Assembly: GCF_017744445.1 (NCBI RefSeq)
Contig: NZ_JAGIBH010000007.1
Location: forward strand, 54,358 to 118,357
Source: Caulobacter sp.
Lineage (GTDB): Bacteria > Pseudomonadota > Alphaproteobacteria > Caulobacterales > Caulobacteraceae
DNA length: 64,000 nt
Reading direction: 5' to 3'
Each line of letters opens with the position of its first letter. Position 1 is the stretch's first letter. The position numbers and the translations under genes are program-made. Of the stretch, positions 1-10,600 are shown piece after piece. Below the pieces are notes generated by a model. The model did no database searches. It saw nothing but the letters and a program-made list of their open reading frames with translations, and was not told where the DNA came from.

Positions 1-2078
1 TGCTGGGCCTGGGCGTCGCGGCCATGCACTACACGGGCATGTCGGCCTTCGTGACCCAGGGGCACCTCGTCTGGGAGCACGCCACGGTCGGCTTCTCGGC
101 GATCCTGGGCGTCGCCGGCGCCACCGGCGCCCTGGTCATCGGCGGCAACGCACGCACGGTGAAGCAACAGGCGATGGGCGGCGGCCTGCTGTGCCTGGGC
201 ATCGTGCTCCTGCACTTCACCGGCATGTCGGCCATCACCATCGTTCCGGACGCCTCGATCGTGGTGCCTGACCAGCTGCTGTCGGGCTTCGTCCTGACCC
301 TGGCGGTCGGCTCGATCACCGGCATGATCATCCTGGGCGGCCTGGGCGCCGTCGCCATCGAATCCCAGACCTCGCGCTCGGCCCTCGAGCGCATCCGCCG
401 TCTGGCCAACGCCGCCTATGAAGGCCTGGTCGTGGTCCAGTCGGGCAAGATCAACGACGCCAACGCCGCCTTCTGCGAGCTGGTCGGCGTCGAACTGCCG
501 GAACTGGTCGGCCGCCCGCTGGGCAGCGTCCTGACCTTCGACGACAAAACCACCGATCGCGAAGGCGTTCGCCGCGAGGGCAAGATCCAGCCGTTCGCCG
601 GCCGCGAGATCCCCGTCGAGGTGTTCTCGCGCCTGATGGACGATGGTGCGCGCATCGAGACCTCGGGCCTGACCGTCCTGGCCGTCCGCGACCTGCGCGA
701 GCGTCGCGCGGCCGAGGAGAAGATCCGTTACCTGGCCGAGCACGACGGCCTGACCGGCCTGCCGAACCGCAACTCGCTGCAAGCCCGTCTGGCCGCCGCA
801 GTCGAGCGCGTCGAGGCCTCGGGCGAGAGCCTGTCGGTGATCTGCATCGACCTGGACCACTTCAAGGAAGCCAACGATCAGCACGGCCACGTGGCCGGCG
901 ACCTGATCCTGGTCGAGACCGCCCGCCGGCTGCAATCGGCGGTGCAGGCCCCGTCCTTCGCCGCCCGCCTGGGCGGTGACGAGTTCATCGTCGTGCAGGT
1001 GGCCGGCGGCGACCAGCCGACCGCGGCCGCCGAACTGTCGGGCCGCCTGATCGAGATGCTGTCGGTTCCGGTGCCCTTCGAAGGCCAGGAACTGGCCCTG
1101 GGCTCGAGCCTGGGCGTCAGCCTGTTCCCCGACGACGGCCGTACGGCCGAGGCCCTGATGGCCAATGCCGACATGGCGCTGTACCGCGCCAAGGAAAGCG
1201 GCCGCGGCGTCTATCGTTTCTTCAAGCGCGAGATGGACGACAGCATCCGCGAGCGCCGCAACCTGGCCCGCGACCTGCGCCAGGGCATCGCCGACGAGGA
1301 GCTGGTGGTCCACTACCAGCCGCTGGCCCGGGCGGCCGACGGCGAGGTCTGCGGCTTCGAGGCCCTGGTCCGCTGGAAGCACCCGACGCGCGGCATGATC
1401 CCGCCGCTGGAATTCATTCCGGTCGCCGAGGAAAACGGCCTGATCGGTCCGCTGGGCGACTGGGTCCTGCGTCGCGCCTGCGCCGACGCCGCCACCTGGG
1501 AAAAGCCGCTGCGCATCGCGGTCAATCTCTCGCCGATCCAGCTGCACAATCCCGCTCTGCCCAGCCTGGTGCACGAGGTGCTGATCACCACCGGCCTGTC
1601 GCCCGCGCGCCTGGAGCTGGAGATCACGGAAAGCGCCCTCTTCAAGGACTATCAGCGCGCGCTGGACAACCTGCGCCGCCTGAAGGCCCTGGGCGTTCGC
1701 ATCGCCATGGACGACTTCGGCACCGGCTTCTCGTCGCTGTCGACCCTGCAGTCGTTCCCGTTCGACAAGATCAAGATCGACAAGAGCTTCGTCGAGAACA
1801 TCCACCGTCACGACCGCGCCACCGTCATCGTGCGCGCCGTGCTGGGCCTGGGCCGCAGCCTGGAGATCCCGGTCGTGGCCGAAGGCGTCGAGACCCAGGA
1901 GCAGATCGTCTTCCTGCGCGGCGAGAACTGCACCGAGCTGCAAGGCTACGCCATCGGTCGCCCGACCCCGGTCGACTCGCTGGAAGCCTGGACCCTAGCC
2001 AGCGCTCAGCCGTCGGCCGCCGTACTGGGCGCCGAGATCGAAGATCAGACTGAAGTCCAGGACAAGCGCTCGGCCTGA
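1..2078 (+). CDS. MHYT-PAS-GGDEF-EAL c-di-GMP signalling protein (5' end outside window)
   Basis: Partial: the frame is open to the left edge (first full codon at base 3). The visible part starts inside the membrane-embedded MHYT sensor domain, with repeated M-H-Y-T-G-M and H-F-T-G-M motifs between hydrophobic segments. A PAS domain follows, then a GGDEF diguanylate cyclase domain with an intact GGDEF signature (bases 972-986) and an EAL phosphodiesterase domain with an intact E-A-L (base 1359 onward) and the DDFGTG motif. Both catalytic signatures are complete, so either activity is possible. By family knowledge MHYT may bind copper and sense O2, CO or NO; this is not shown here. It acts at the inner membrane. 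The next gene, a hybrid kinase, starts 99 bases downstream. Confidence 0.93.
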   Translation, partial: LGLGVAAMHYTGMSAFVTQGHLVWEHATVGFSAILGVAGATGALVIGGNARTVKQQAMGGGLLCLGIVLLHFTGMSAITIVPDASIVVPDQLLSGFVLTLAVGSITGMIILGGLGAVAIESQTSRSALERIRRLANAAYEGLVVVQSGKINDANAAFCELVGVELPELVGRPLGSVLTFDDKTTDREGVRREGKIQPFAGREIPVEVFSRLMDDGARIETSGLTVLAVRDLRERRAAEEKIRYLAEHDGLTGLPNRNSLQARLAAAVERVEASGESLSVICIDLDHFKEANDQHGHVAGDLILVETARRLQSAVQAPSFAARLGGDEFIVVQVAGGDQPTAAAELSGRLIEMLSVPVPFEGQELALGSSLGVSLFPDDGRTAEALMANADMALYRAKESGRGVYRFFKREMDDSIRERRNLARDLRQGIADEELVVHYQPLARAADGEVCGFEALVRWKHPTRGMIPPLEFIPVAEENGLIGPLGDWVLRRACADAATWEKPLRIAVNLSPIQLHNPALPSLVHEVLITTGLSPARLELEITESALFKDYQRALDNLRRLKALGVRIAMDDFGTGFSSLSTLQSFPFDKIKIDKSFVENIHRHDRATVIVRAVLGLGRSLEIPVVAEGVETQEQIVFLRGENCTELQGYAIGRPTPVDSLEAWTLASAQPSAAVLGAEIEDQTEVQDKRSA

Positions 2079-2177
2079 TCCCTTGCGCGGGCCCGGAACT
2101 GGCGTATTCCATGACACGTTAGGCGTCAGCCAAGCGGGGCCGTAAGACCCCGCGCAGTCATCGGGGACGAGTCGCGC

Positions 2178-4559
2178 GTGCTGGGACGGACGGCCATCAA
2201 GTTCGTTACGGCGGCCGGCCGGCGCGAGCTGCGCTACGGCCTGGCGCTGTTGGCCGTGCTGGTGGCCCTGGCGGCGCGGATGGCCGCCGTGCTGGCCACC
2301 GACGTCCCGCTGAACTTTCCGACCTTCTTCGTCGCCGTGCTGGTCGCCGCCATGGTCGGCGGGCTGGGACCGGGTTTCCTGGCCCTGGGCTTAAGCGCCG
2401 GCATCGCCTGGCGGTTCTGGATGGCGGCCGACGGGACCTGGCTGCTGCCGGCGCGCGAGACCGTGCAGCTGTCGATGTTCATCCTGTGCGGCGGGGCGAT
2501 CGTGGTGCTGGTCGAGGCCCTGCGTATCGCGGTGCGTTCGGGCCTGGCCGCCGAGGAGCGCTTCCGCTCGGCCCAGGAGGTGTCGCTGGACGCCTTCGTG
2601 ATCCTTGAGCCGGTGCGCGAGGCCGGCAAGGTCGTCGACTTCCGCTGGACCTATGCCAATCCGATGGCCGACTCGATGCGACCGGCGGGGGTATCGACCC
2701 TGCTGGGGCGGCGGGCCCTGGACGTGTTTCCCGACGAGACCGGCCGCGACATGGTCGAGCGCTTCAAGCGCCTGCTGGCCAGCGGCGGTCCCGACGATAT
2801 CGACGTGCGGCGGGTGATCGACGGCGAGGAGCGCTGGATCCGCTCCAGCGGCGTGCGACTGGGCGGCGATCTGGCGGTGACCTTCCGGGACGTGACCCAG
2901 GAGCGGCGCGTCTCGGCGGCCTTGCGCAGCAGCGAGGAGCTGTTCCGGGGCGTGGCCAATTCGGCGCCCGTGCTGATCTGGGCGACCTCGGCCAGAGGGC
3001 AGGCTGACTGGTTCAATCAAGCCTGGCTGAACTTCCGGGGGAGAACCCTGGAGCAGGAGCTTGGCGCGGGCTGGCTGGACGGCCTGCACCCTGAGGACCG
3101 CGAGGCGGGCCTGGAGGTCGCCGACCGCGCCTCGGCCCTGCGCGAGCCATTCAATGTCGCATTCCGCATGAAACGCGCCGACGGGGCTTGGCGCTGGATC
3201 AACAGCGTCGGCGCGCCGCGCTTCGACGAAGCGGGCGACTACCGCGGCTATATCGGCAGCTGCTTCGACTTCACCGAGACGGTCGAAGCCCGCAAGGACC
3301 TGGAAGACCGCGTCGCTCAGCGCACCGCCGACCTCCAGGCCAGCATGGCCGAGACCGCCCACGCCCAGGCCGCCCTGGCCCAGGCTCAACGGCTGGAGAC
3401 GGTGGGCCGGCTGACCGGCGGGGTGGCGCACGACTTCAACAACCTGCTGACCGTCATCGTCGGCGGCCTGGACATGATCCTGCGCCGGCCCGAGGACACG
3501 ACCCGCGTCAAGCGCCTGGCCGAGGCGGCCCTGGCGGCTGGCCAGCGGGGCGAGCGCCTGACCCGGCAGCTGCTGGCCTTCTCGCGGAACCAGGAACTGA
3601 AGCTGGAGGTCGTCGACATCGGCGCCCTGCTGGACCAGGCCGAGCCGCTGCTGCGCCGAGCGGTGGGCGAGGCCATGGCCCTGACCATCCGGCACGGGGC
3701 GGGCGCGGCCAGCTCGCGGGTCGACGCGGCCCAGTTCGAGGCGGCTTTGCTGAACCTGGTGGTCAACGCCGCGGACGCCACCTCGGATGGCGGGGCGATC
3801 AGTATCGTTGTCGAGGCCGCAACCCTGGCCGAGGGGCAGGTCGCCGATACGATGCCCGGCGACTATATCCGCGTCGCGGTGAGCGACACCGGCGCGGGCA
3901 TGGCGCCCGAGGTGCTGGCCCGCGTGTTCGAGCCGTTCTTCACGACCAAGGAGGTCGGCAAGGGCACGGGCCTGGGCCTGGCCCAGGTCTATGGCTTCCT
4001 GCGCCAGTGCGGCGGCGGGGTGGCTATCGACAGCGTCGAGGGGCGAGGGACCACGGTGTCGCTCTATCTGCCCGCCACCGATGAGGCTGCGACGCCCGCG
4101 GCGGCGCCCAAGCCGCCGTCGCGCGACCGGCTGAAGGGCGTGCGGGTGTTGCTGGCCGAGGACGACGCGGCGGTGCGCGAGATCGCTGGCGGCCTGCTGC
4201 GCGACCTGGGCTGCGAGGTGACCACCGCCGAGAACGGCGCCTCGGCCCTGGAGGCGCTGGAAGAGGGCGTGGCCTTCGATCTCCTGATGTCCGACATCGT
4301 GATGCCGGGCGGGGTCAGCGGCGTCGACCTGGCGCGCTCGGCCTCGGCCAACCGGCCTGACATGGCGGTGCTGCTGACCACGGGCTATGCGGGCGACCGC
4401 ATGGACGTCGCGCCCGCCGACCTGCCGTGGCCGGTGCTGCGCAAGCCGTTCCAGGTCGAACAGCTGGCCGAGATCGCCGGCGCCCTGCTGGCGGGCCGCG
4501 AGGCTTCCCCGAAGAAGAAACCCCGCAAGCGCGGGGCTAGCGCCGCCGCCGACTCGTAG
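2178..4559 (+). CDS. Membrane-bound PAS hybrid sensor histidine kinase with C-terminal receiver
   Basis: 793 residues from a GTG start. Order: two to three hydrophobic segments (about residues 20-115), a first PAS-like region (about 130-245), a second PAS/PAC region (about 250-370), a coiled linker, a DHp domain with the phospho-acceptor histidine H418 in the [11 protein letters not shown] box, an HATPase domain with N and G boxes (N530, DTGAG at 571, GTGLG at 596), and a receiver domain with acidic pair E661-D662 and phospho-acceptor D706. H-x-x-F-N-N-L kinases of this type often feed partner regulators through the C-terminal receiver. No partner is visible. The 3' end overlaps the convergent HerA-like gene by 23 bases. 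Confidence 0.9.
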   Translation: MLGRTAIKFVTAAGRRELRYGLALLAVLVALAARMAAVLATDVPLNFPTFFVAVLVAAMVGGLGPGFLALGLSAGIAWRFWMAADGTWLLPARETVQLSMFILCGGAIVVLVEALRIAVRSGLAAEERFRSAQEVSLDAFVILEPVREAGKVVDFRWTYANPMADSMRPAGVSTLLGRRALDVFPDETGRDMVERFKRLLASGGPDDIDVRRVIDGEERWIRSSGVRLGGDLAVTFRDVTQERRVSAALRSSEELFRGVANSAPVLIWATSARGQADWFNQAWLNFRGRTLEQELGAGWLDGLHPEDREAGLEVADRASALREPFNVAFRMKRADGAWRWINSVGAPRFDEAGDYRGYIGSCFDFTETVEARKDLEDRVAQRTADLQASMAETAHAQAALAQAQRLETVGRLTGGVAHDFNNLLTVIVGGLDMILRRPEDTTRVKRLAEAALAAGQRGERLTRQLLAFSRNQELKLEVVDIGALLDQAEPLLRRAVGEAMALTIRHGAGAASSRVDAAQFEAALLNLVVNAADATSDGGAISIVVEAATLAEGQVADTMPGDYIRVAVSDTGAGMAPEVLARVFEPFFTTKEVGKGTGLGLAQVYGFLRQCGGGVAIDSVEGRGTTVSLYLPATDEAATPAAAPKPPSRDRLKGVRVLLAEDDAAVREIAGGLLRDLGCEVTTAENGASALEALEEGVAFDLLMSDIVMPGGVSGVDLARSASANRPDMAVLLTTGYAGDRMDVAPADLPWPVLRKPFQVEQLAEIAGALLAGREASPKKKPRKRGASAAADS

Positions 4560-6099
4560 ACCCACCGAGCAGACCGCCCAATAGGCCTCGCATCAGCTCG
4601 CGCCCGGCCGTCGAGGCGACGGTGCGCACCAGGGTGGTGGCGAAGGCTTCGGTCATGGTCTGGCGGTTGGAAGCGCGGGGGCGGCTGGCGCGCTCGCGCT
4701 GGGCCGCCTCGCGTTCGCGGATCTTGGCCTCGGCGGCTTCGCGCTTGTCGTCCTCGGCCTGCTCGCGAGCCTCGTCGGCCTGGCGCTGGGCCTGCTGGGC
4801 GCGGCCTTGCAGGATCTCATAGGCGCTGTCGCGATCTTGCAGCGTGTCGTAGACGCCGGCGACAGGGCTCTTGGCCTTCAGCGCGTTGCGTTCTTCGGGC
4901 GTGACAGGGCCCAGGCGCGAGGCCGGCGGGCGGATCAGGGTCTTCTGCACGATCTTGGGCGCGCCCTTCTCGTCCAGGGTCGAGACCAGGGCCTCGCCGA
5001 CGCCCAGGGCCTGGATGGTCTCGGCGGTGTCGAAGGCCGGGTTGGTCCGGAACGACTGGGCGGCGGCCTTCAGGCCCTTCTGGTCGGCGGGGGTGTAGGC
5101 GCGCAGGGCGTGCTGCACGCGGGCCCCCAGCTGGCCCAGCACCGCGTCGGGAATGTCGGCCGGGTTCTGGGTGACGAAATAGATGCCCACGCCTTTGGAG
5201 CGGATCAGGCGCACGACCTGCTCGATCTTCTCCAGCAGCGGCTTGGGTGCGTCGTTGAAGAGGAGGTGGGCCTCGTCGAAGAAGAACACCAGCTTGGGCT
5301 TCTCCGGATCGCCCACCTCGGGCAGCACCTCGAACAGCTCCGACAGCAGCCACAGCAGGAAGGTCGAATAGAGCTTGGGCGACTGGATCAGGCGGTCGGC
5401 GGCCAGCAGGCTGACATAACCCCGGCCCGCCGCGTCGGTGCGCATGATGTCGGAGAGGTCCAGAGCCGGCTCGCCGAAGAAGTGCTCGGCGCCCTGGGTT
5501 TGCAGAGTCAGCAGCTTGCGCTGGATCGCGCCCACCGTGGCGGGGGCGACATTGCCGTATTGCGTGCCGATCTCGTCGGCGTGGTCGGCGACATATTTCA
5601 GCGCCGCCTGCAGGTCCTTCAGGTCCAGCAGCAGCAGGCCGTCCTGGTCGGCGACATGGAAGACGATGGTCAGCACGCCCTCCTGCACGTCGTTCAGCTC
5701 TAGCAGTCGCGAGAGCAGCAGCGGGCCCATCTCGGAGATGGTCGTGCGGATCGGGTGACCCTTCTGGCCAAACAGGTCCCAGAACATCACCGGCGGCGCG
5801 GACGGCGACAAAGCCAGGTCCATCGAGGCCGCGCGGGCCATCATCTTTTCGTTCGGGGTCCCGGCCATGGCCACGCCCGACAGGTCGCCCTTCACGTCGG
5901 CGGCGAAGACGGGGACACCCGCATCCGAGAACGCTTGGGCCAGCACCTGCAGGGTCACCGTCTTGCCGGTGCCGGTCGCGCCGGCCACCACGCCGTGACG
6001 GTTGGAGCGGTCGAGCCGCTGGGTCACCGGGCCTTCGCCCAGGCCAACCAGGATCTCGTTTTCACCGATCGACAGCGACATGGATACAAACTCCGACAA
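4537..6099 (-). CDS. HerA-like (DUF853) ATPase
   Basis: 520 residues. Walker A GATGTGKT at residues 40-47 and a Walker B ending in FFFDEAH mark the HerA/FtsK-type P-loop ATPase family annotated as DUF853. The C-terminal quarter is a charged, probably coiled region rich in E, R, Q and A, ending in a Gly-rich stretch and an Arg tail. Archaeal HerA works with the nuclease NurA in end resection; no NurA-like gene is nearby, so its DNA role is inferred. An alternative start (MSLSIGENE) lies at base 6081, 18 bases downstream. Its stop lies inside the end of the convergent kinase gene. Confidence 0.88.
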   Translation of the reverse strand: MSEFVSMSLSIGENEILVGLGEGPVTQRLDRSNRHGVVAGATGTGKTVTLQVLAQAFSDAGVPVFAADVKGDLSGVAMAGTPNEKMMARAASMDLALSPSAPPVMFWDLFGQKGHPIRTTISEMGPLLLSRLLELNDVQEGVLTIVFHVADQDGLLLLDLKDLQAALKYVADHADEIGTQYGNVAPATVGAIQRKLLTLQTQGAEHFFGEPALDLSDIMRTDAAGRGYVSLLAADRLIQSPKLYSTFLLWLLSELFEVLPEVGDPEKPKLVFFFDEAHLLFNDAPKPLLEKIEQVVRLIRSKGVGIYFVTQNPADIPDAVLGQLGARVQHALRAYTPADQKGLKAAAQSFRTNPAFDTAETIQALGVGEALVSTLDEKGAPKIVQKTLIRPPASRLGPVTPEERNALKAKSPVAGVYDTLQDRDSAYEILQGRAQQAQRQADEAREQAEDDKREAAEAKIREREAAQRERASRPRASNRQTMTEAFATTLVRTVASTAGRELMRGLLGGLLGGSTSRRRR

Positions 6100-6183
6100 T
6101 GCGCGCTTTGACCCTAACCGGGGCCTTGCGTCGCGCCAATCGGCGCGGTCAATGTCGGGTGCGTTTCTGGAGAAGTTTTACAA

Positions 6184-7314
6184 ATGCCGGCCCCCGCTCC
6201 GCCCCCCGTCACCACCCGCAACGCGGTGGTGTTCCTGGCCGTGATCGCCGGGGGCGCGGCGATGTACTGGATGCAGGACATCCTGACGCCGCTGGCCCTG
6301 GCCGTGTTCCTGGCGGTGATGGTCGACAGCTTCGCCCGGGTGCTGACCATGCGGGTGCCGGGCTTTCCCAGGACGATGGCCCTGCCGGCGGCGGTGGTGA
6401 TCTCGATCCTGCTGTTCGGCGTCTCGTTCTGGGTGGTGATCGACAACGGCCGCGGGTTCTTCGACCAGATGAAGGACTACGCCCCGCACCTGAACGGCAT
6501 CATCGCCAAGATCGCCCACGCCATCGGCATCCAGATCGCGCCCACGATCGACAGCCTGATCAACCAGCTGAACCCCAAGGCGTTCATCGGCCAGGCGGCG
6601 CAGTCGTTCGGCAACTTCGCCTCCAGCGCCGTGCTGGTGCTGATCTATCTGGGCTTCATCATCGCCTCGCGGCGGGGGTTCGCGCGCAAGATCGTTTCAT
6701 TGTTCCCGCATCATCCCGAGCGCGAGCGGAACATGAAGCTGTTCCAGAGCATCCGCGACGGGGTGGAGCAGTACCTGTGGATCCAGACGGTCACCGGCCT
6801 GATGATCGCCGTCGCCGCCTGGGTGGTGATGATGCTGGTGCGGCTGGACAACGCCTTCTTCTGGGCCTTCCTGATCTTCCTGGCCGCCTACATTCCGATC
6901 CTGGGCGGCGCGATCGGCTGCTTCTTGCCGCCGCTGTTCGCCCTGGTGCAATTCCCTGACAGCTTCTGGCCGGCGATCATCCTGTTCGCGGCGCTGCAGG
7001 CGATCTTCTTCATCGTCGGCAACGTCATCCTGCCGCGCATGCAGGGCGACAGCCTGAACATGGACCCGACGGTGGTGCTGTTGTCCCTGGCCGTCTGGGG
7101 CGCCCTGTGGGGCGTGCCGGGCATGTTCCTGTCCACGCCGCTGACCGTGGCGGTGATGCTGATCCTGGCCCAGTTCGAAGGCTCGCGCTGGATCGCCATC
7201 CTGCTGTCCGAGGACGGCGACCCGCAGGGCGAGCGAATGCTGTCGGGCAAGGGGCACGGACCCGCGCCGGACGAGCCGGCCAAGACGCCCTCTTCCGGCA
7301 AGAAGCACCCTTAA
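6184..7314 (+). CDS. AI-2E family transporter (PF01594 type)
   Basis: 376 residues, multi-spanning inner membrane protein of the AI-2E/PerM family: paired N-terminal helices, a periplasmic central region with the DQMKDYAP-like segment, and C-terminal helices carrying the conserved P-I-L-G-G pattern and VGNVILPRMQGDSLN. Family members export varied small molecules, and some act as Na+/H+ antiporters; the name does not establish AI-2 transport. The C-terminal 35 residues are hydrophilic with many Lys and Pro. It lies 84 bases from the divergent HerA-like gene. A strong GC hairpin lies about 150 bases beyond the stop. Confidence 0.88.
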   Translation: MPAPAPPPVTTRNAVVFLAVIAGGAAMYWMQDILTPLALAVFLAVMVDSFARVLTMRVPGFPRTMALPAAVVISILLFGVSFWVVIDNGRGFFDQMKDYAPHLNGIIAKIAHAIGIQIAPTIDSLINQLNPKAFIGQAAQSFGNFASSAVLVLIYLGFIIASRRGFARKIVSLFPHHPERERNMKLFQSIRDGVEQYLWIQTVTGLMIAVAAWVVMMLVRLDNAFFWAFLIFLAAYIPILGGAIGCFLPPLFALVQFPDSFWPAIILFAALQAIFFIVGNVILPRMQGDSLNMDPTVVLLSLAVWGALWGVPGMFLSTPLTVAVMLILAQFEGSRWIAILLSEDGDPQGERMLSGKGHGPAPDEPAKTPSSGKKHP

Positions 7315-7466
7315 GGGTCAAAGAAATGCAGGCGCCCCTTACACTGCGATCCGTGGCTCCTATCTATGCCTTGTCCGGCTCCCCCCACCCGGACAAACCG
7401 CAGATCACGGCAGGCAAGGCCGCCGTCATCCTAGCGGAAAACGCCCGCCTTCCCCTGCGCGGGCCC

Positions 7467-7497
7467 GCGCCGCCGGCTTTCCCCCAGCCGGCGGCGC
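7467..7497 (+). terminator. GC-rich hairpin, candidate terminator after the AI-2E gene
   Basis: A perfect 12-bp stem (7467-7478 pairs with 7486-7497) closes a 7-base pyrimidine loop and is followed by a TTCCGTTTCC stretch rather than a clean T-run. It separates the AI-2E gene from the gdhZ promoter region. The rest of 7315-7611 holds no gene I can support. Confidence 0.45.
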
Positions 7498-7556
7498 TTC
7501 CGTTTCCGGTACCATCCTGGAACGGCACAGTTTCTTTCCTATTTCGGACTTACGGG

Positions 7557-7584
7557 TTGAAGCCGCGCCTGAAAGGGCTAGGTT
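7557..7584 (+). promoter_or_regulatory. Candidate sigma-73 promoter of gdhZ
   Basis: TTGAAGC at 7557-7563, 13 bases, then GCTAGGTT at 7577-7584. This fits the Caulobacter housekeeping pattern TTGACGS-N(10-14)-GCTANAWC. The predicted start would lie about 20 bases before the gdhZ ATG, which has a GAGGAAA ribosome site. Confidence 0.5.
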
Positions 7585-7611
7585 GCGACCAAAAATTCGC
7601 GAGGAAATCCT

Positions 7612-10600
7612 ATGATCGGTGAAAAAAATGACCTCAAGTCCGCTGAGGCCCCGATCGGTCCGCTGGTAACCGCCTTCGCCCAAGCCCTAAGCGTCGCGGT
7701 CGAGGCTCTGCCGCCCGCCGCGCGCGGCTTCGCCGCCCAGGCCCAGGACGACTGGTCGGCCGAGGAACTGCCGGGCCTGGACGTCGCCGACGTCGCCCGC
7801 GCCCTGGCCGACTTCTGGCGCTTCGGCGAGAGCGCAAAGGATCTCTCCGAACCCGCCATCCGCCTGGTCCGCGCCCAAGGCGGCGAAACCCCCTCCGACC
7901 TGCTCGAGATCGTCCAGCCCGACCGGCCGTTCCTGGTCGACAGCATCATGGGCGAGGTGGCCGAGGCCGGCTTCTCGGTGCGGGCCATGTTCCACCCCGT
8001 GTCCGAGTGCGGCGGCGTCCGCCGCTCGATGATCCAGATCTGGCTAGCCCCTGTGGGCGAGGACCGCGAGGCGGCTCTGGTCGCCAGCGTTCGCGAGGCC
8101 CTGTCCGACGTCGGCCTGGCCGTGCAGGACTTCCAGCCCATGCGCGCCCTGATGCGCCGCACGATCAGTGAATTGCGCGACGCCAAGACCCCGGTCTCGA
8201 CCGAGGTGAAATCCGAGGACCTCGACTTCCTCGACTGGCTCGAGAGCGACCACTTCGTCTTCCTGGGCGCCCGTGTCTACGAGTATCCCCGCACCGCCGA
8301 CGGCGGCTACGCGGCCGAGGAGCCGCTGTACCAGCCGGAGGGCAGCCTGGGCGTCCTGCGCGATCAGGCCCGCACCGTGCTGCGCCGAGGCAGCGAGCCG
8401 GCCATCCTGTCGGCCCAGGTCCGCAGCCACATCGACATCGGCGACCCGATCGTGGTGGCCAAGTCGAACCTGCGCTCGCGGGTCCATCGCCGCGGCTACA
8501 TGGATTACATCGGCGTGCGTCGGTACGGCTCCGACGGCAAGGCCTCGGGCGAGGTCCGCTTCGTGGGCCTGTTCACCGCCGAGGCCTATGAGACCCCCGC
8601 CCACGAGGTGCCGCTGGTCCGTCGCAAGGTCCAGCACGTGCTGACCCAGGCCGGCAAGGATCCCGACAGCCACAACGGCAAGCGCCTGCGCAACGTGCTG
8701 GAGACCTGGCCGCGCGACGAGCTGTTCCAGAGCAGCGAGGATGAGCTGCTGACCACGGCGCTGGGTGTGCTGCACCTGTACGACCGCCCCCGCGTGAAGC
8801 TGTTCGCCCGCCGCGATCCGTTCGATCGCTTCATCTCGGTGCTGATGTTCGTGCCGCGCGATCGCTACGACTCCGGCGTCCGCGCCCGGGCCGGCCAGAT
8901 CCTGGCCGAGGCGTTCCGAGGTCGGGTGTCGGCCTACTATCCCAGCTTCTCAGACGCCCCGCTCGCGCGGGTGCACTACATCCTGGGCGTCACGCCCGGC
9001 GACCACGCCGAGCCGGACATGGCGGCCGTCGAGGCGGCCATCGCCGAGACCGCCCGCACCTGGGACGACCGCTTCGAGGCGGCCGTCCGTGAAGGCCAGG
9101 CCGGACGTGTCGTGCAGATCCTGAACCGCTATGCCGGCGCCTTCCCGCCCGGCTATCGCGACCAGTATGACGCCGATGAGGCCCTGGCCGACATCCAGGT
9201 CATCGACGACCTGGCCGAGGGCGAGGCCGTTCGGGTCCGCGCCTTCCGCCGCCAGGGCGACGACGCGGTGACCCTGCGCTTCAAGCTCTATCGCCCCGGC
9301 GCGGCCGCGCCGCTGGCCGACGTGCTGCCGATCCTGGAGCACATGGGCCTGAAGGCCCTGATCGAGGACGGCTTCAAGGTTTCGCCCGCCGGCCAGCCGG
9401 TCTGGGTGCACGAGTTCGTTCTGCGCGACGAGGCCGGCGAGCACCTGGTGTTCGCCGACGTGAAGCAGGCCTTCGAGGCCGCCTTCGTCGCCATCTGGAC
9501 GGGCCGCGCCGAGAGCGACGGCTTCAACCGCCTGGTGCTGGAGCTGGGCATCGGCTGGCGTGAGGCCGCGCTGATCCGCGCCCTGGCCAAGTATCGTCAG
9601 CAGTCGGGCCTGGATCCCAGCCAGGGCGTGCAGGAGCAGGCCCTATCGGATCACCCCGGCGTCGCGCGCCTGATCCTGGATCTCTTCCAGACCAAGTTCG
9701 ACCCGGCCGTCCGCGCCGATCTGAACCAGCGCAAGGAGCAGGCCAAGGCCGTCGAGGGCAAGATCACCGAGGCGCTGCAGGCCGTCGAAAGCCTGGACGC
9801 CGACCGCGTCCTGCGCCGCGTGGCCGCTCTGGTCGGGGCGATCCAGCGCACCAACTTCTACCAGCCGGGCGCCGACGGGCAGCCCAAGCCGTACATCAGC
9901 TTCAAGATCGCCTCGCGCGAGCTGGAAGACCTGCCGGCCCCCAAGCCCTATCGCGAGATCTATGTCTCGGCCCCGCACGTCGAAGGCGTGCACCTGCGCT
10001 TTGGTCCCGTCGCGCGCGGCGGCCTGCGCTGGAGCGATCGCCGCGACGACTTCCGCACCGAGGTGCTCGGCCTGGTGAAGGCCCAGCAGGTCAAGAACGC
10101 GGTCATCGTGCCGGTCGGTTCGAAGGGAGGCTTCTATCCCAAGCAGCTGCCGCGCGGTGGCGATCGCGACGCGATCCAGGCCGAGGCGATCCGCGCCTAC
10201 AAGACCTTCCTGTCGGGCCTGCTGGACCTGACCGACAATATCGACGCCGACAACCAGGTCGTGCCGCCACCGTCGGTGGTGGCGCATGACGCCCAGGATC
10301 CGTACTTGGTCGTCGCCGCCGACAAGGGCACGGCGACCTTCTCCGACATCGCCAATGGCGTGGCCGAGTCTTACGGGTTCTGGCTGGGCGACGCCTTCGC
10401 GTCCGGTGGCAGCGTCGGCTACGACCACAAGGTCATGGGCATCACCGCCCGCGGCGCCTGGGAAGCGGTCAAGCGCCACTTCCGCGAGCTGGGCAAGGAC
10501 ATCCAGACGGAAGCCTTCACCGTGGTCGGTGTGGGCGACATGTCCGGCGACGTGTTCGGCAACGGCATGCTGCTGTCCAAGCAGACCAAGCTGCTGGCCG

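Noticed and set aside
2391..4565. A 724-codon antisense frame inside the hybrid kinase gene
   Set aside because: Composition is His/Gln/Gly-rich shadow sequence; the plus-strand kinase domains are unambiguous.
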